The notes below the pieces were generated by a model. That model was not told the DNA's origin. It saw only the letters and a program-made list of their open reading frames with translations, and did no database searches. 64,000 nucleotides of DNA. Source: Halomarina litorea. GTDB lineage: Archaea; Halobacteriota; Halobacteria; Halobacteriales; Haloarculaceae. Of the stretch, positions 23,798 to 32,267 are shown piece after piece. The stretch spans positions 1,178,001-1,242,000 of the forward strand of contig NZ_CP100448.1 of assembly GCF_024227715.1 (NCBI RefSeq). The letters are read 5' to 3'. Numbering within the stretch: the stretch's first letter is position 1; each line of letters begins with the position of its first letter. The position numbers were made by a program, and so were the translations under genes.

Positions 23798-25246
23798 CTA
23801 CTCGTCGCCGTACGGGCCGAGTTCGCACTCGGCAGCCGGCCCCTCGTCGCAGGCGTACCAGAGGTCGTCCCGGCTGGTGATGTTCACGATCTCGAAGTAC
23901 GACCCCTTCGACTGCTGGTCGGCGGGGAGGCCGCGGACGACGGGCACGTCCCGGATGGCCTGGTGGTCGCAGGCGCGCATCGTCTCCGCGCCCATCCCGA
24001 TGTTGTCGTACTCGTAGTCCTCCAGTTGCCGGATGACCTCTGGCGGGTAGAACGTTCCCGCTCGCTCGACGGCCGCCGCGTACTGGAGCGTCTGGGCGTA
24101 CGCCAACTGCGCCGGTCCGGACGGGATGCGCCCGTCGAACTCCTGACCGAAGGCCTCGGTGAACTCCTTCGAGGGGGTGTTGTCTATCTGGGAGTCCCAC
24201 GCGGCGGTGCCGAAGACGCCCTCGATGGCACCCCCGGCGGCCTCCGCCATCGGGCGGTTGTACAGCGGGACGAGCAGCTCCATGTTCTGGTCGAGGCCGG
24301 CGTCGATTGCCTGCTGGAGCGACGTCGCCCCGTCCAGCCCGTAGTGGTTGAGGACGAGCACGTCCGCCCCCGAGTCAGCCGCCTGCGAGAGGTACGAGCC
24401 GTAGTCGTCCGTTCCCAGCGGCGTCGGGACGCTGTCGGCCTGTTCCCACCCTGCGACCTCCGTGAGGAACTGGTTCATCGACTCCTGCTGGGTCTGGCCC
24501 CACGAGTAGTCGGCGTACAACTGGTAGAACGTCAGCCCCTCACCGTATTCCTCCTTGAGGACGGGTGCCAGCGCCTGTCCGGTCGTGTAGGCGTTGAACA
24601 TCTCCCGGAAGCCGTACCGGCGACACTCGATGCCCGTCGTCTCGTTGGAGTGGGTGAGACAGCACATGAACAGCACCTTGTTGTCCTGTGCGACCTGTTG
24701 CTGGGCGATGGCCGTCGCACTGGACGACCCGCCGCTGAACATGATGACGCCGTCGCGGCTGATCATCCGGTTCGCCGACTGGGTCGCCGTGTTGGGATCG
24801 GTCGCCGTGTCGCCCTCCACGTAGTCGATCTCGTAGCCGAGGACGCCGTCGCCCGACAGATCGTCGAACTGCGAATCAACCCAGCCGCCGCCCTCGTTGA
24901 GGTGCTTGACGGCCATCTCGTACCCCCGAAGTTCGTCCTCGCCCTCCGAGGAGTACGGTCCCGTGGTCGGGACGTTGAACCCGAACAGCGCCGTGTTCCC
25001 CTCGATGGGGTAGTTGCCGAGGGCGGGATAGTCGTCCCCGCCGCCACCGCCGGAGCCGTTGCCGCCCGACCCGTTGTCGCCACCGCCGCCACCGCCGCCA
25101 CCGTCGCCTCCGCCACCACCGCCACCACCCCCACCGGCGGTGTCCTCGGTCGTACACCCGGCGAGGCCGACGAGTCCCGCCGTTCCCGCTACCCCTGCGC
25201 CTTTCAGAACGTCCCGCCTCGTTAGTCGGTTGCTACCGTCTGACAT
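23798..25246 (-). CDS. livK: Substrate-binding lipoprotein of the Liv-type importer (LivK-like)
   Basis: Four hundred and eighty-two residues. The Tat lipoprotein signal has TRRDVLKGAG at residues 9-18 and the lipobox LAGC, so the mature protein is lipid-anchored outside the cell. A long Gly/Asp-rich spacer follows (about residues 37-75). The rest is a type I periplasmic-binding fold with NANRMISRDG-like and SSATAIAQQQVA motifs and an NHYGLDGA region. The ligand cannot be read from sequence: branched-chain amino acids, other amino acids, amides or short-chain acids are all seen in this family. ATG at 25246 is the only start giving a normal Tat leader. A TATA-like GTTAATG (minus strand, about 25273-25279) is suitably placed. 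Confidence 0.9.
   Translation of the reverse strand: MSDGSNRLTRRDVLKGAGVAGTAGLVGLAGCTTEDTAGGGGGGGGGGDGGGGGGGGDNGSGGNGSGGGGGDDYPALGNYPIEGNTALFGFNVPTTGPYSSEGEDELRGYEMAVKHLNEGGGWVDSQFDDLSGDGVLGYEIDYVEGDTATDPNTATQSANRMISRDGVIMFSGGSSSATAIAQQQVAQDNKVLFMCCLTHSNETTGIECRRYGFREMFNAYTTGQALAPVLKEEYGEGLTFYQLYADYSWGQTQQESMNQFLTEVAGWEQADSVPTPLGTDDYGSYLSQAADSGADVLVLNHYGLDGATSLQQAIDAGLDQNMELLVPLYNRPMAEAAGGAIEGVFGTAAWDSQIDNTPSKEFTEAFGQEFDGRIPSGPAQLAYAQTLQYAAAVERAGTFYPPEVIRQLEDYEYDNIGMGAETMRACDHQAIRDVPVVRGLPADQQSKGSYFEIVNITSRDDLWYACDEGPAAECELGPYGDE
25036..25135. repeat. Low-complexity CCG/CCA repeat encoding the Gly-rich spacer of LivK
   Basis: About 100 bases of imperfect CCGCCACC-type triplets inside the gene. 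They encode two glycine runs interrupted by Asp, Ser and Asn, with possible N-glycosylation sequons (NGS). Such tracts vary in length by slippage and probably form a flexible tether between lipid anchor and binding domain. Confidence 0.8.
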
Positions 25247-25498
25247 ACTAACACACCACGAGTAGCCGACTACATTAACTGTTGTGATTAAAAGCATCGT
25301 TAAACGGTGTCGTCGTTTCACGACGCCATCGCCCGATTGTCCGGACATCGCTCTCGCGGATGGTAGTTTGTTCCTCACCTCTCGAGAGATGTACGAATCC
25401 GCTATTTGGGCCGAGGACGCTCGACGCGCCGGTTTCCCCGGAGACCGGTCGTCGTCGGTCCCGACTGCGACCAGGAGGGGGAGAAACCCGGCGCCCGT

Positions 25499-27487
25499 TC
25501 AGTCTCCCTGAACCTGCCGACGAATCTGCTCGGGCACGTCGGGGTCCCGCAGGGTGGTCGTGTCCCCGAGGTCCTCGTCGTTCGAGATGTTCTCGAGGAT
25601 GCGTCGCATGATCTTCCCCGACCGCGTCTTCGGCAGGTCGTCGACGAAGGCGACGTTCGCGGGGCGGGCGAACTTCCCGATCTCGTCTTCGACCGCCTCC
25701 ACGATGCGCCCGCGGACCTCGTCGCTCGCCTCGACCCCCTCCCGGAGGACGACGTACACCTCGGGCACCTCGCCCTTCTCGGGGTGGTCGCGGGCGACGA
25801 CGGCCGCCTCCGCGACGTCCTCCACCTCGGCGACGGCCGACTCGAGTTCCATCGTCCCCAACCGGTGGCCCGCGACGTTCATCACGTCGTCCAGTCGCCC
25901 GAGGATGCGCCAGTAGCCGTCGCGCTCGTGGACGGCCCCGTCGCCCGCCTTGTAGTTCCAGTCGCGCCAGTCGTCGCTCCCCGTGTCGGAGAACTCCTCC
26001 CAGTAGGTCGAGACGAACCGGTCGTCGTCGCCGTACACCGTCTGGAGCATCCCCGGCCACGGCTTCCGGATGACGAGGTTGCCCGCCCGCCCCGATGCGG
26101 GGTCGATCTCCTCGCCCCGGTCGTCGACGATGGCCGGGTCGATGCCCGGCGCGGGGAGGCCGGCGCTCCCGGGTTTCATGTCCGCCAGCGCGGGCAGGTT
26201 CGTGATGAGGTGGCCGCCCGTCTCCGTCTGCCACCACGTGTCGACGATGACCGCCTTCTCCCGCCCGATGTGCGTGTAGTACCAGAGCCACGCCTCCGGC
26301 TGGATGGGTTCGCCCACCGTCGTCATGTGCCGGAACGAGAAGTCGTAGCCCTCGACGTGTTCGGGGCCCCACTTCATGAACTGGCGGACCGCCGTCGGCG
26401 AGGTGTGGAAGATGTCGACGTCGTACTTCTCGGCTAGCTCCCAGATACGCGACTTGTGCGGGAAGTCGGGCGCGCCCTCGTACATCACGCTCGTCGTCCC
26501 GAGTGCGAGCGGGCCGTAGACGATGTAGCTGTGCCCCGTTATCCAGCCGATGTCGGCGGCACACCAGTAGGTGTCCTCGGGCTTGATGTCGAGGACGTAC
26601 TTCGAGGTGCCCGCCGCGTACGCGAGATACCCCCCGGTGCGGTGCTGACAGCCCTTCGGCTTGCCCGTCGTCCCCGACGTGTACATCAGGAACAGGGGGT
26701 CCTCGGCGTCCCGCGAAACCGGTTCGACCCGTTCGCGTTCGTGGTCGGCCAGCACCTCGGAGACGAGGGTGTAGTCGTCGCTGATGCTCACCGACTCGTG
26801 GACCTCGTCGTGTCTGGTCCAGACCAGCACCTCGGGGTCGCGGTCGGTCTCTTCCATCGCGGCGTCCGCCTTCTGGACGTGGTCGAGGAACTCGCCGCGC
26901 CGGTAGTAGCCGTCGATGGTCACCACGAAGTCCGACCCGGCGTCGTCGACCCGTTCGGCCAGCGCACTCGCCGAGAACCCCCCGAACACCACCGAGTGCG
27001 GCGCGCCGATGCGGGCACAGGCGAGCATCGTGATGGGGAGGGCGGGCACCATCGGCAAGTGGACAGTCACCACGTCGTCCTCGTCGACGCCCTCGCTCCG
27101 GAGGGCGGCCGCGAACTCGTTGACCTCGCGGTAGAGGTCCCGATACGTGAGGGTACGCCGGTCGCCGTGCTCGCCCTCCCAGACGAGGGCGGCCTGGTTC
27201 TTCCGGTCTGCGAGGTGGCGGTCCACGCAGTTGTACGAGGCGTTCAGCCGCCCCCCGGTGAACCACCGGAAGAAGGGCGGGTTCGAGGCGTCGAGGACCG
27301 CGTCCCAGTGGTCGTCCCAGTCGAGGAGGACGGCGTACTCCTCGAACCCGTCGGGGAACTCGTCGAACCGGTCGTACACCGCCGGGTCCGAGACGTTCGC
27401 CTGCCCGACGAACCGCGCCGGGGGTCGGAAGTACTCCTGTTCGCGCAGTCGTGCCTCGAGTTGGACGTCCTCGTCGGAATCGCTCAT
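25499..27487 (-). CDS. acs: Acetyl-CoA synthetase, AMP-forming
   Basis: Activates acetate (and possibly propionate) to the CoA thioester, 662 residues. ANL-family motifs are complete: YTSGTTGKPKGCQHRTGGY (about residues 265-283), DIGWITGHSYIVYGPL, WWQTETGGH, YWRILGRLDDVMNVAGHRLGTMELE and the C-terminal PKTRSGKIMRR with the catalytic, acetylatable Lys. A TATA-like CTATTAC (minus strand) lies about 40 bases before the ATG at 27487. It stands alone between the importer and the mutase, and would supply acetyl-CoA to central metabolism. Confidence 0.95.
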   Translation of the reverse strand: MSDSDEDVQLEARLREQEYFRPPARFVGQANVSDPAVYDRFDEFPDGFEEYAVLLDWDDHWDAVLDASNPPFFRWFTGGRLNASYNCVDRHLADRKNQAALVWEGEHGDRRTLTYRDLYREVNEFAAALRSEGVDEDDVVTVHLPMVPALPITMLACARIGAPHSVVFGGFSASALAERVDDAGSDFVVTIDGYYRRGEFLDHVQKADAAMEETDRDPEVLVWTRHDEVHESVSISDDYTLVSEVLADHERERVEPVSRDAEDPLFLMYTSGTTGKPKGCQHRTGGYLAYAAGTSKYVLDIKPEDTYWCAADIGWITGHSYIVYGPLALGTTSVMYEGAPDFPHKSRIWELAEKYDVDIFHTSPTAVRQFMKWGPEHVEGYDFSFRHMTTVGEPIQPEAWLWYYTHIGREKAVIVDTWWQTETGGHLITNLPALADMKPGSAGLPAPGIDPAIVDDRGEEIDPASGRAGNLVIRKPWPGMLQTVYGDDDRFVSTYWEEFSDTGSDDWRDWNYKAGDGAVHERDGYWRILGRLDDVMNVAGHRLGTMELESAVAEVEDVAEAAVVARDHPEKGEVPEVYVVLREGVEASDEVRGRIVEAVEDEIGKFARPANVAFVDDLPKTRSGKIMRRILENISNDEDLGDTTTLRDPDVPEQIRRQVQGD

Positions 27488-27588
27488 GAGGTCAGCTCAC
27501 CACGTGGCGTGTTCTCACGGGTCGTAATAGCGTTACCGCCGAGAGGACGGAATCGGATGCGGTCGGCGAGAGAAGGCGAGTTCCGGAC

Positions 27589-29292
27589 TCAGGCGACGCT
27601 CGCCGTCTCGGTGTAGCTGCCGTGTTCGGCCTCGTAGACCTCCATGATCTCGCCCATCGTCGCGTAGGCCTTCACCGCGTCGATGACGTACGGCATCGTG
27701 TTCTCGCCGTTCTGGATGGCCTCGTCGAGGGCCGCGAGGGTCTCCTCGACGCGGTCGTCGTCGCGTTCCTCCTTGACCGATTCGAGGCGGGCCAACTGGC
27801 GGTCGCTCACCTCGTCTTCCACCTTGAGAATCTCCGTGTCGTCGGCGTCGCCGCCGGAGGTGTACTTGTTGACCCCGACGACGACCTCCTCGCCCTCGTC
27901 GACGCGCTCCTGATACTCGTAGGCCGCGTCCTGAATCTCGCGGTGGAAGTACCCCTCCTCGATGCCCCGGAGGACACCGTCGAGGATGGAGCCGTCGCCC
28001 ATCTCGGCGATGTGGTCGATGTAGGCCATCGTCTCCTCCTCGACCTCGTCGGTCAGCGCCTCCACCGCGTAGGACCCGCCCATCGGGTCGGCGGTGTCGG
28101 CGAGTCCCGACTCCTCGGCGAGTATCTGCTGGGTCCGGAGCGCGATCCGGACCGCCTCCTCGCTGGGCAGGGCGAGCGCCTCGTCGTAGCTGTTGGTGTG
28201 GAGGCTCTGTGTCCCGCCCATCACCGCGGCGGCCGCCTGCAGGGTGACGCGGATGATGTTGTTGAGCGGTTGCTGGGCGGTCAGCGACTGCCCCGCCGTC
28301 TGCGTGTGGAACTTCAGGCGCTTGGACTCGGGTTTCTCCGCGCCGTAGCGCTCGCCCATCACGTTCGCGTAGATGCGCCGGGCAGCCCGGAACTTCGCGA
28401 CCTCCTCCAGCACCGAGTTGTGCGAGTTGAAGAAAAAGGAGAGGAGGGGTGCTACGTCGTCGACGTCCAGTCCGCGTTCCTCGGCGGCCTCCACGTACGC
28501 GAAGCCGTCGGCGAGCGTGAACGCGAGTTCCTGAACCGCGGTCGACCCGGCCTCGCGGATGTGGTAGCCCGACACGGAGACGGGGTAGATCTTCGGCGTC
28601 TCCTCGACGGCGAACTCGATGGTGTCGGTGACGATATCGACCGACGGTTCGGGCGGGATGACCCACTCCTTCTGTGCGATGAACTCCTTCAGCATGTCGT
28701 TCTGGAAGGTCCCCCGAATCTGGTCGCGGGGGACGCCCTGCTCGTCGGCGAGGGCGACGTACATCGCGTAGATGACGATGGCGCTCGGGTTGATGGTGAA
28801 ACTCGTCGACACCTCGCTGATGTCGATGCCGTCGAAGAGAATCTCCATGTCCCGCAGGGTGTCGACGGCGACCCCCTCCTTGCCCACCTCGCCGAGGCTC
28901 ATCGGGTCGTCCGAGTCGAGGCCCATCAGCGAGGGCATGTCGAACGCCGTCGACAGGCCGGTCTGGCCCTCGTCGACGAGGTACTTGAAGCGCTCGTTGG
29001 TCTCCTCGGCGGTGCCGAAGCCGGCGAACTGGCGCATCGTCCACGTCCGCCCGCGGTACATCGTCGGGTACGGCCCGCGGGTATACGGCTCCTCGCCGGG
29101 GAACCCGAGGTCCTCGTCGAAGTCCTCCGGGGCCACGTCGTCGGGCGTGTAGAGGCGGTCGACCTGGTGGTTCGAGACGGTGGCGAACCGGTCTTTCCGC
29201 TCGCCGTGGGCGTCGAGCACCGGGTCGAGGGTGTCGTCCTCCCAGCGCTCGCGCTCTTGGCGTATCTCCCGGAGGTCGTCCTCGTCGAACAT
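27589..29292 (-). CDS. mcmA1: Methylmalonyl-CoA mutase, catalytic (substrate-binding) chain
   Basis: Five hundred and sixty-seven residues, matching the catalytic barrel without the C-terminal cobalamin-binding domain; in haloarchaea that domain is a separate gene, which is not in this window. Strong motifs are YPTMYRGRTWTMRQFAGFGTAEETNERFKYL, GQTGLSTAFDMPSLMGLDSDDP, GTFQNDMLKEF, FHTQTAGQSLTAQQP and GGTQSLHTNSYDEALALPSE. ATG at 29292 (MFDEDDLREIR) matches haloarchaeal relatives; an upstream in-frame ATG would add only MARRGKACG or a longer non-conserved leader. It interconverts methylmalonyl- and succinyl-CoA in propionate or branched-chain amino acid breakdown. Confidence 0.94.
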   Translation of the reverse strand: MFDEDDLREIRQERERWEDDTLDPVLDAHGERKDRFATVSNHQVDRLYTPDDVAPEDFDEDLGFPGEEPYTRGPYPTMYRGRTWTMRQFAGFGTAEETNERFKYLVDEGQTGLSTAFDMPSLMGLDSDDPMSLGEVGKEGVAVDTLRDMEILFDGIDISEVSTSFTINPSAIVIYAMYVALADEQGVPRDQIRGTFQNDMLKEFIAQKEWVIPPEPSVDIVTDTIEFAVEETPKIYPVSVSGYHIREAGSTAVQELAFTLADGFAYVEAAEERGLDVDDVAPLLSFFFNSHNSVLEEVAKFRAARRIYANVMGERYGAEKPESKRLKFHTQTAGQSLTAQQPLNNIIRVTLQAAAAVMGGTQSLHTNSYDEALALPSEEAVRIALRTQQILAEESGLADTADPMGGSYAVEALTDEVEEETMAYIDHIAEMGDGSILDGVLRGIEEGYFHREIQDAAYEYQERVDEGEEVVVGVNKYTSGGDADDTEILKVEDEVSDRQLARLESVKEERDDDRVEETLAALDEAIQNGENTMPYVIDAVKAYATMGEIMEVYEAEHGSYTETASVA

Positions 29293-29347
29293 ACCACAAG
29301 CCTTGCCGCGCCGCGCCATGAAGATTCCGGGCCGTTCCCCGCCGAAC

Positions 29348-30151
29348 TCAGTACTGCCCGAGCGTCCCGCGCCTGCGCGCCTCCCGTGAGAGGCGTCGGA
29401 AGAGGACGTAGCCACAGCCGAGGTAGCCCGCCGCCGTCAGACAGAGGAGTGCGAGGTCACCCGTCGGGAGGTCCCACAGCGCCACCCCCTCGCCCATCGC
29501 CCGCCGGAGGAGGTGACTCCCCAGCGAGAGCGGGAGCAGTTTCAGGACCGGTGCCTCCTCGACGGGAAGGGCCACGAGGGCGACGAACGCGAACTGGACG
29601 AGTTGAAAGAGGTTCTCGATGCGCTTGAACACCAGCGCGAGGCCGCCGAGCGCGAACCCGACGCCGACGGCGGAGGCGAGCGTCAGCAGTCCCAGCGGGA
29701 CCACGGTCAGCGGGTCGAGGGCGAGCGAGACGCCCGTGGTGGCGACCATCAGCGCGAGCAACACGGCCCCGTAGCCGAAGCTCACCAGCAGGTTCACGCC
29801 CGTCTTCACCGCGACGACGCGCCCGAAACCCTGTGGCGACATGTACAACTGTTCGAGCGTCCCCCACTGCGCCTCGCGGGTGAGGTCCCACGAGAGGTCG
29901 GCGTAGGCCACCGTCGCCATCAGGAGGAGGAAGAACCCGACGACGATGCCGTCCAGCGTGTTCGCGATGGCCTGCGGGGCGAGTTCCCGCCCGCCAAACA
30001 CCAGCAGCGCGAAGAAGACGTAGATGGTGACGAGGCTCGTCACGGTGTTGAACGCGTAGCGCACCCGCAAGACGAGCGACTTGTACGCGACGGCCCGGGC
30101 GAGGACGACCGTCTCCCGCACCGCACGCCGGGAGGGAGTCCCGAGGCTCAC
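29348..30151 (-). CDS. ABC-2 type transporter permease
   Basis: Two hundred and sixty-seven residues from a GTG that overlaps the ATPase stop by four bases. Six hydrophobic helices are arranged as in ABC-2 exporters. A cytoplasmic loop carries REAQWGTLEQLYMSP, which matches the coupling region of the family. The substrate is unknown; drug, lipid or peptide export are possible. Confidence 0.85.
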   Translation of the reverse strand: MSLGTPSRRAVRETVVLARAVAYKSLVLRVRYAFNTVTSLVTIYVFFALLVFGGRELAPQAIANTLDGIVVGFFLLLMATVAYADLSWDLTREAQWGTLEQLYMSPQGFGRVVAVKTGVNLLVSFGYGAVLLALMVATTGVSLALDPLTVVPLGLLTLASAVGVGFALGGLALVFKRIENLFQLVQFAFVALVALPVEEAPVLKLLPLSLGSHLLRRAMGEGVALWDLPTGDLALLCLTAAGYLGCGYVLFRRLSREARRRGTLGQY

Positions 30152-31125
30152 GCCGCCCCCCGGTCGTTCGTCAGCCGAAGGAACGCGTCTTCGAGGTTGG
30201 GTTCGACGGCGGTCACGGACAGGAGGTCGGTGTCGAGGGCGCGGACCGCGTCCACGAGGTCGTAGAAGGCCGCCGCGTCGTCGAGCGTCACCTCGAAGCG
30301 GACGCCCTCGGGGAGCCACTGCCAGCGCTCGACGCCGTGGTCGGCGGCGAGTCGCTCACGTTCGCGCGCGGCGAGCGGCCCCGCAAGCGTGACGCGGTAG
30401 GCCCGCGTCCGGAGCGCCCCCGTCAGGTCGTCGACGCTCCCGTCGGCGACGACCCGTCCCTCGTTGAGGACGACGAGGCGGTCGCACACCTCCTGGAGCA
30501 CGTCCATGTCGTGACTGGAGACGAGGACCGTCCGGCCCTCCTCCTCGGCCAGCGAGCGGAGTCGCTGGCGGAGGGCGTACGACGCCTCGACGTCCAGACC
30601 GAGCGTCGGTTCGTCGAGGAAGACGACGGGCGTCTCGCGCGCGAGGGTGCACGCGAGCGCCGCCTGCTGTTTCATCCCGCGCGAGAGGTCGTTGACCGCG
30701 GTGTCGGCGTACGCGCCGAGTCCCAGCGAGTCCAGCAGGTGGGCGTGTTCCTCCCGGCGCTCGCGCGAGTCGATGCCCTGCAGGCTGGCGAAAAAGCGGA
30801 CGTTCTCGCGGACCGTGAGCCGCCAGTAGAGGTTGCGCGCGCCCTCGAGCATCGCCCCGACGTGGCGGTAGACCGCCGGGTCGCGGACGTCGACGCCGTC
30901 GACGCGCACCGTCCCCTCGTCGGGGACCAGCAGGCCGAGGGCGCACTTGATGAGCGTCGTCTTCCCCGCGCCGTTCGGCCCGAGCAGTCCCACGACCGAC
31001 CCGGGGTCGACGCTGAACGAGACGCCGTCGACGGCCCGCACCTCCCCGTAGCGCTTCACGAGGCGGTCGACGGCCACGGCTGTCGGTGGCTCCTGTCGCT
31101 CCCGGTTGGCCGTTGTCAGACGCAT
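30148..31125 (-). CDS. ABC transporter ATP-binding protein (ABC-2 exporter)
   Basis: Three hundred and twenty-five residues. Walker A is GPNGAGKTT, the signature LSRGMKQQAAL (a variant of LSGGM), Walker B VVFLDEPTLGLD and the switch SSHDM. A C-terminal accessory domain of about 90 residues is typical of export ATPases. The ATG at 31125 is preferred to one 15 codons upstream because the longer form would run through an inverted repeat that looks like its operator. Partner of the downstream permease. Confidence 0.9.
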   Translation of the reverse strand: MRLTTANRERQEPPTAVAVDRLVKRYGEVRAVDGVSFSVDPGSVVGLLGPNGAGKTTLIKCALGLLVPDEGTVRVDGVDVRDPAVYRHVGAMLEGARNLYWRLTVRENVRFFASLQGIDSRERREEHAHLLDSLGLGAYADTAVNDLSRGMKQQAALACTLARETPVVFLDEPTLGLDVEASYALRQRLRSLAEEEGRTVLVSSHDMDVLQEVCDRLVVLNEGRVVADGSVDDLTGALRTRAYRVTLAGPLAARERERLAADHGVERWQWLPEGVRFEVTLDDAAAFYDLVDAVRALDTDLLSVTAVEPNLEDAFLRLTNDRGAA

Positions 31126-31132
31126 CTGTCGG

Positions 31133-31149
31133 GTGGTACCAAGTACCAC
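31133..31149. promoter_or_regulatory. GTGGTAC-CAA-GTACCAC inverted repeat just upstream of the exporter operon
   Basis: Perfect 7-base arms (31133-31139 and 31143-31149) around a 3-base centre, 8-24 bases before the ATG at 31125. A third GGTAC half-site follows at 31151-31155. The position over the expected transcription start is typical of a repressor operator. No regulator gene adjoins it. Confidence 0.5.
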
Positions 31150-31252
31150 AGGTACAGCACCGGACTCCAAAAGTTCGCCGGTTGCTACAATCCCCGCCTC
31201 GAGTTCTCTCGCGGGGGTTCACCCCCTCGGGGCCGAACGTCTCCGCGCGCCG

Positions 31253-32062
31253 TCAGTCCCGGTCCTGTTTCTGGAGGCGCTTGGTCGTCTCCACGAGGGG
31301 GTGGTGGGCGTAGTCGACCTCCTGAATGTCGTCGATGTCGACGAGGTTCTCCTTGCGGGCGGTCTCTGCGATGCCGAGGGGGACCCGTTCGTCGAGGACG
31401 ATGACGTAGGCGTCCATCTCCTCGATGCCCTGCCGGTTGGCGGCCTTCACGCGGTGGTGGCCGTCCGCGAGGAGCAGTCGGTCCCCGCCGTTGTCGATGA
31501 CGACGAGCGGTTCCGCCAGCCCGTTCTGGAGTTCGTACGAGCGTCCCTCCAGTTCGTCCGTGTAGACGCGCGACTGCGTTGGGGTGAGTCGCGAGAGCGC
31601 CACCTTGCGGCGCTCCTGACGCATGTCGACCCCGTGGATGTTCCGCAGAGTCTCGATGAGTTTCTCCACCTTGCTCGGCGTCGCGCGCTCGATCTGCGAG
31701 CGCACCACGTCGGCGTTCGAGATGATCCCGACGAGGTTGCCCGTGTCGTCGACGACGGGGAGTTTCTGGATGCCCGACCGCAGGATGACGCGCGCGGCGT
31801 CGGTGATGTCCATGTCCGGGTGCGCGACGATGAGGTCGTCGTTCATCACCTTGAACATCGGCTCGTAGTCCTCCGCCAGGAGGAGGTCGCGGGCGCTGAC
31901 GAACCCGTGGACGCGCCGCCCGTCACACACCGGGAACCCGGAGTGCTCCTTGCTCTCGGAGATGCGACGCTTCACGTCGTCGACCGTCTCGTCGACGCCC
32001 ACCGTGACCACGTCGCGGGTCATGTAGTCCTTGACGCGCGGCTTGTGCTCGCCCTCGGCCAT
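31253..32062 (-). CDS. CBS-domain protein with a C-terminal ParB-like domain
   Basis: Two hundred and sixty-nine residues. Two CBS motifs (about residues 10-65 and 75-130) contain VKDYMTRDVVTVGVDETV, SGFPVCDGRRVHGFVSARDLLL, LRSGIQKLPVVDDTGNLVGIISNADVV. The C-terminal part contains LLLADGHHRVKAANRQG, the DGHHR core of ParB/sulfiredoxin-fold domains. CBS pairs bind adenine nucleotides, so the protein probably senses ATP, AMP or a cyclic dinucleotide and switches the ParB-like domain. The ATG at 32062 begins MAEGEHKPRVKDYM; nine extra residues upstream are possible. It lies about 200 bases downstream of the TrkA-N/DHH gene on the same strand. Confidence 0.88.
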   Translation of the reverse strand: MAEGEHKPRVKDYMTRDVVTVGVDETVDDVKRRISESKEHSGFPVCDGRRVHGFVSARDLLLAEDYEPMFKVMNDDLIVAHPDMDITDAARVILRSGIQKLPVVDDTGNLVGIISNADVVRSQIERATPSKVEKLIETLRNIHGVDMRQERRKVALSRLTPTQSRVYTDELEGRSYELQNGLAEPLVVIDNGGDRLLLADGHHRVKAANRQGIEEMDAYVIVLDERVPLGIAETARKENLVDIDDIQEVDYAHHPLVETTKRLQKQDRD

Positions 32063-32267
32063 TACTCTGTGGAGGGAACTGCCGGGCAAAAGCCTCCCGG
32101 TGGGGGTGACCGTCCGCGCCCACGGGTCGTCAGGGCGGCATTCGGCCGTTCGGAGCCGTTCGACTGGTCGGTGCCGTTCACTCGCTTCGCTCGCTCACGT
32201 CTCCCTGTCCTCGCGGCTCCCTTCGGTCGTCGCTCGGAATCGGGAGACCTTCAGCCGCGTTGCGGCC
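32063..32267. other. Intergenic region between the CBS-ParB gene and the TrkA-N/DHH gene
   Basis: About 205 bases, non-coding. It contains a run with CACTCGCTTCGCTCGC at about 32180-32195, a motif seen in other intergenic spots of the window. It also contains a partial copy of the 3' end of the DHH gene (CGTCTCCCTGTCCTCG at about 32199), probably from a short duplication. The CBS gene promoter must lie here, but no strong TATA element stands out. Confidence 0.5.

Noticed and set aside
25036-25135. Possible CRISPR-like or minisatellite array
   Set aside because: The repeats are short irregular triplets encoding glycine inside livK; there are no spacers and no cas genes.
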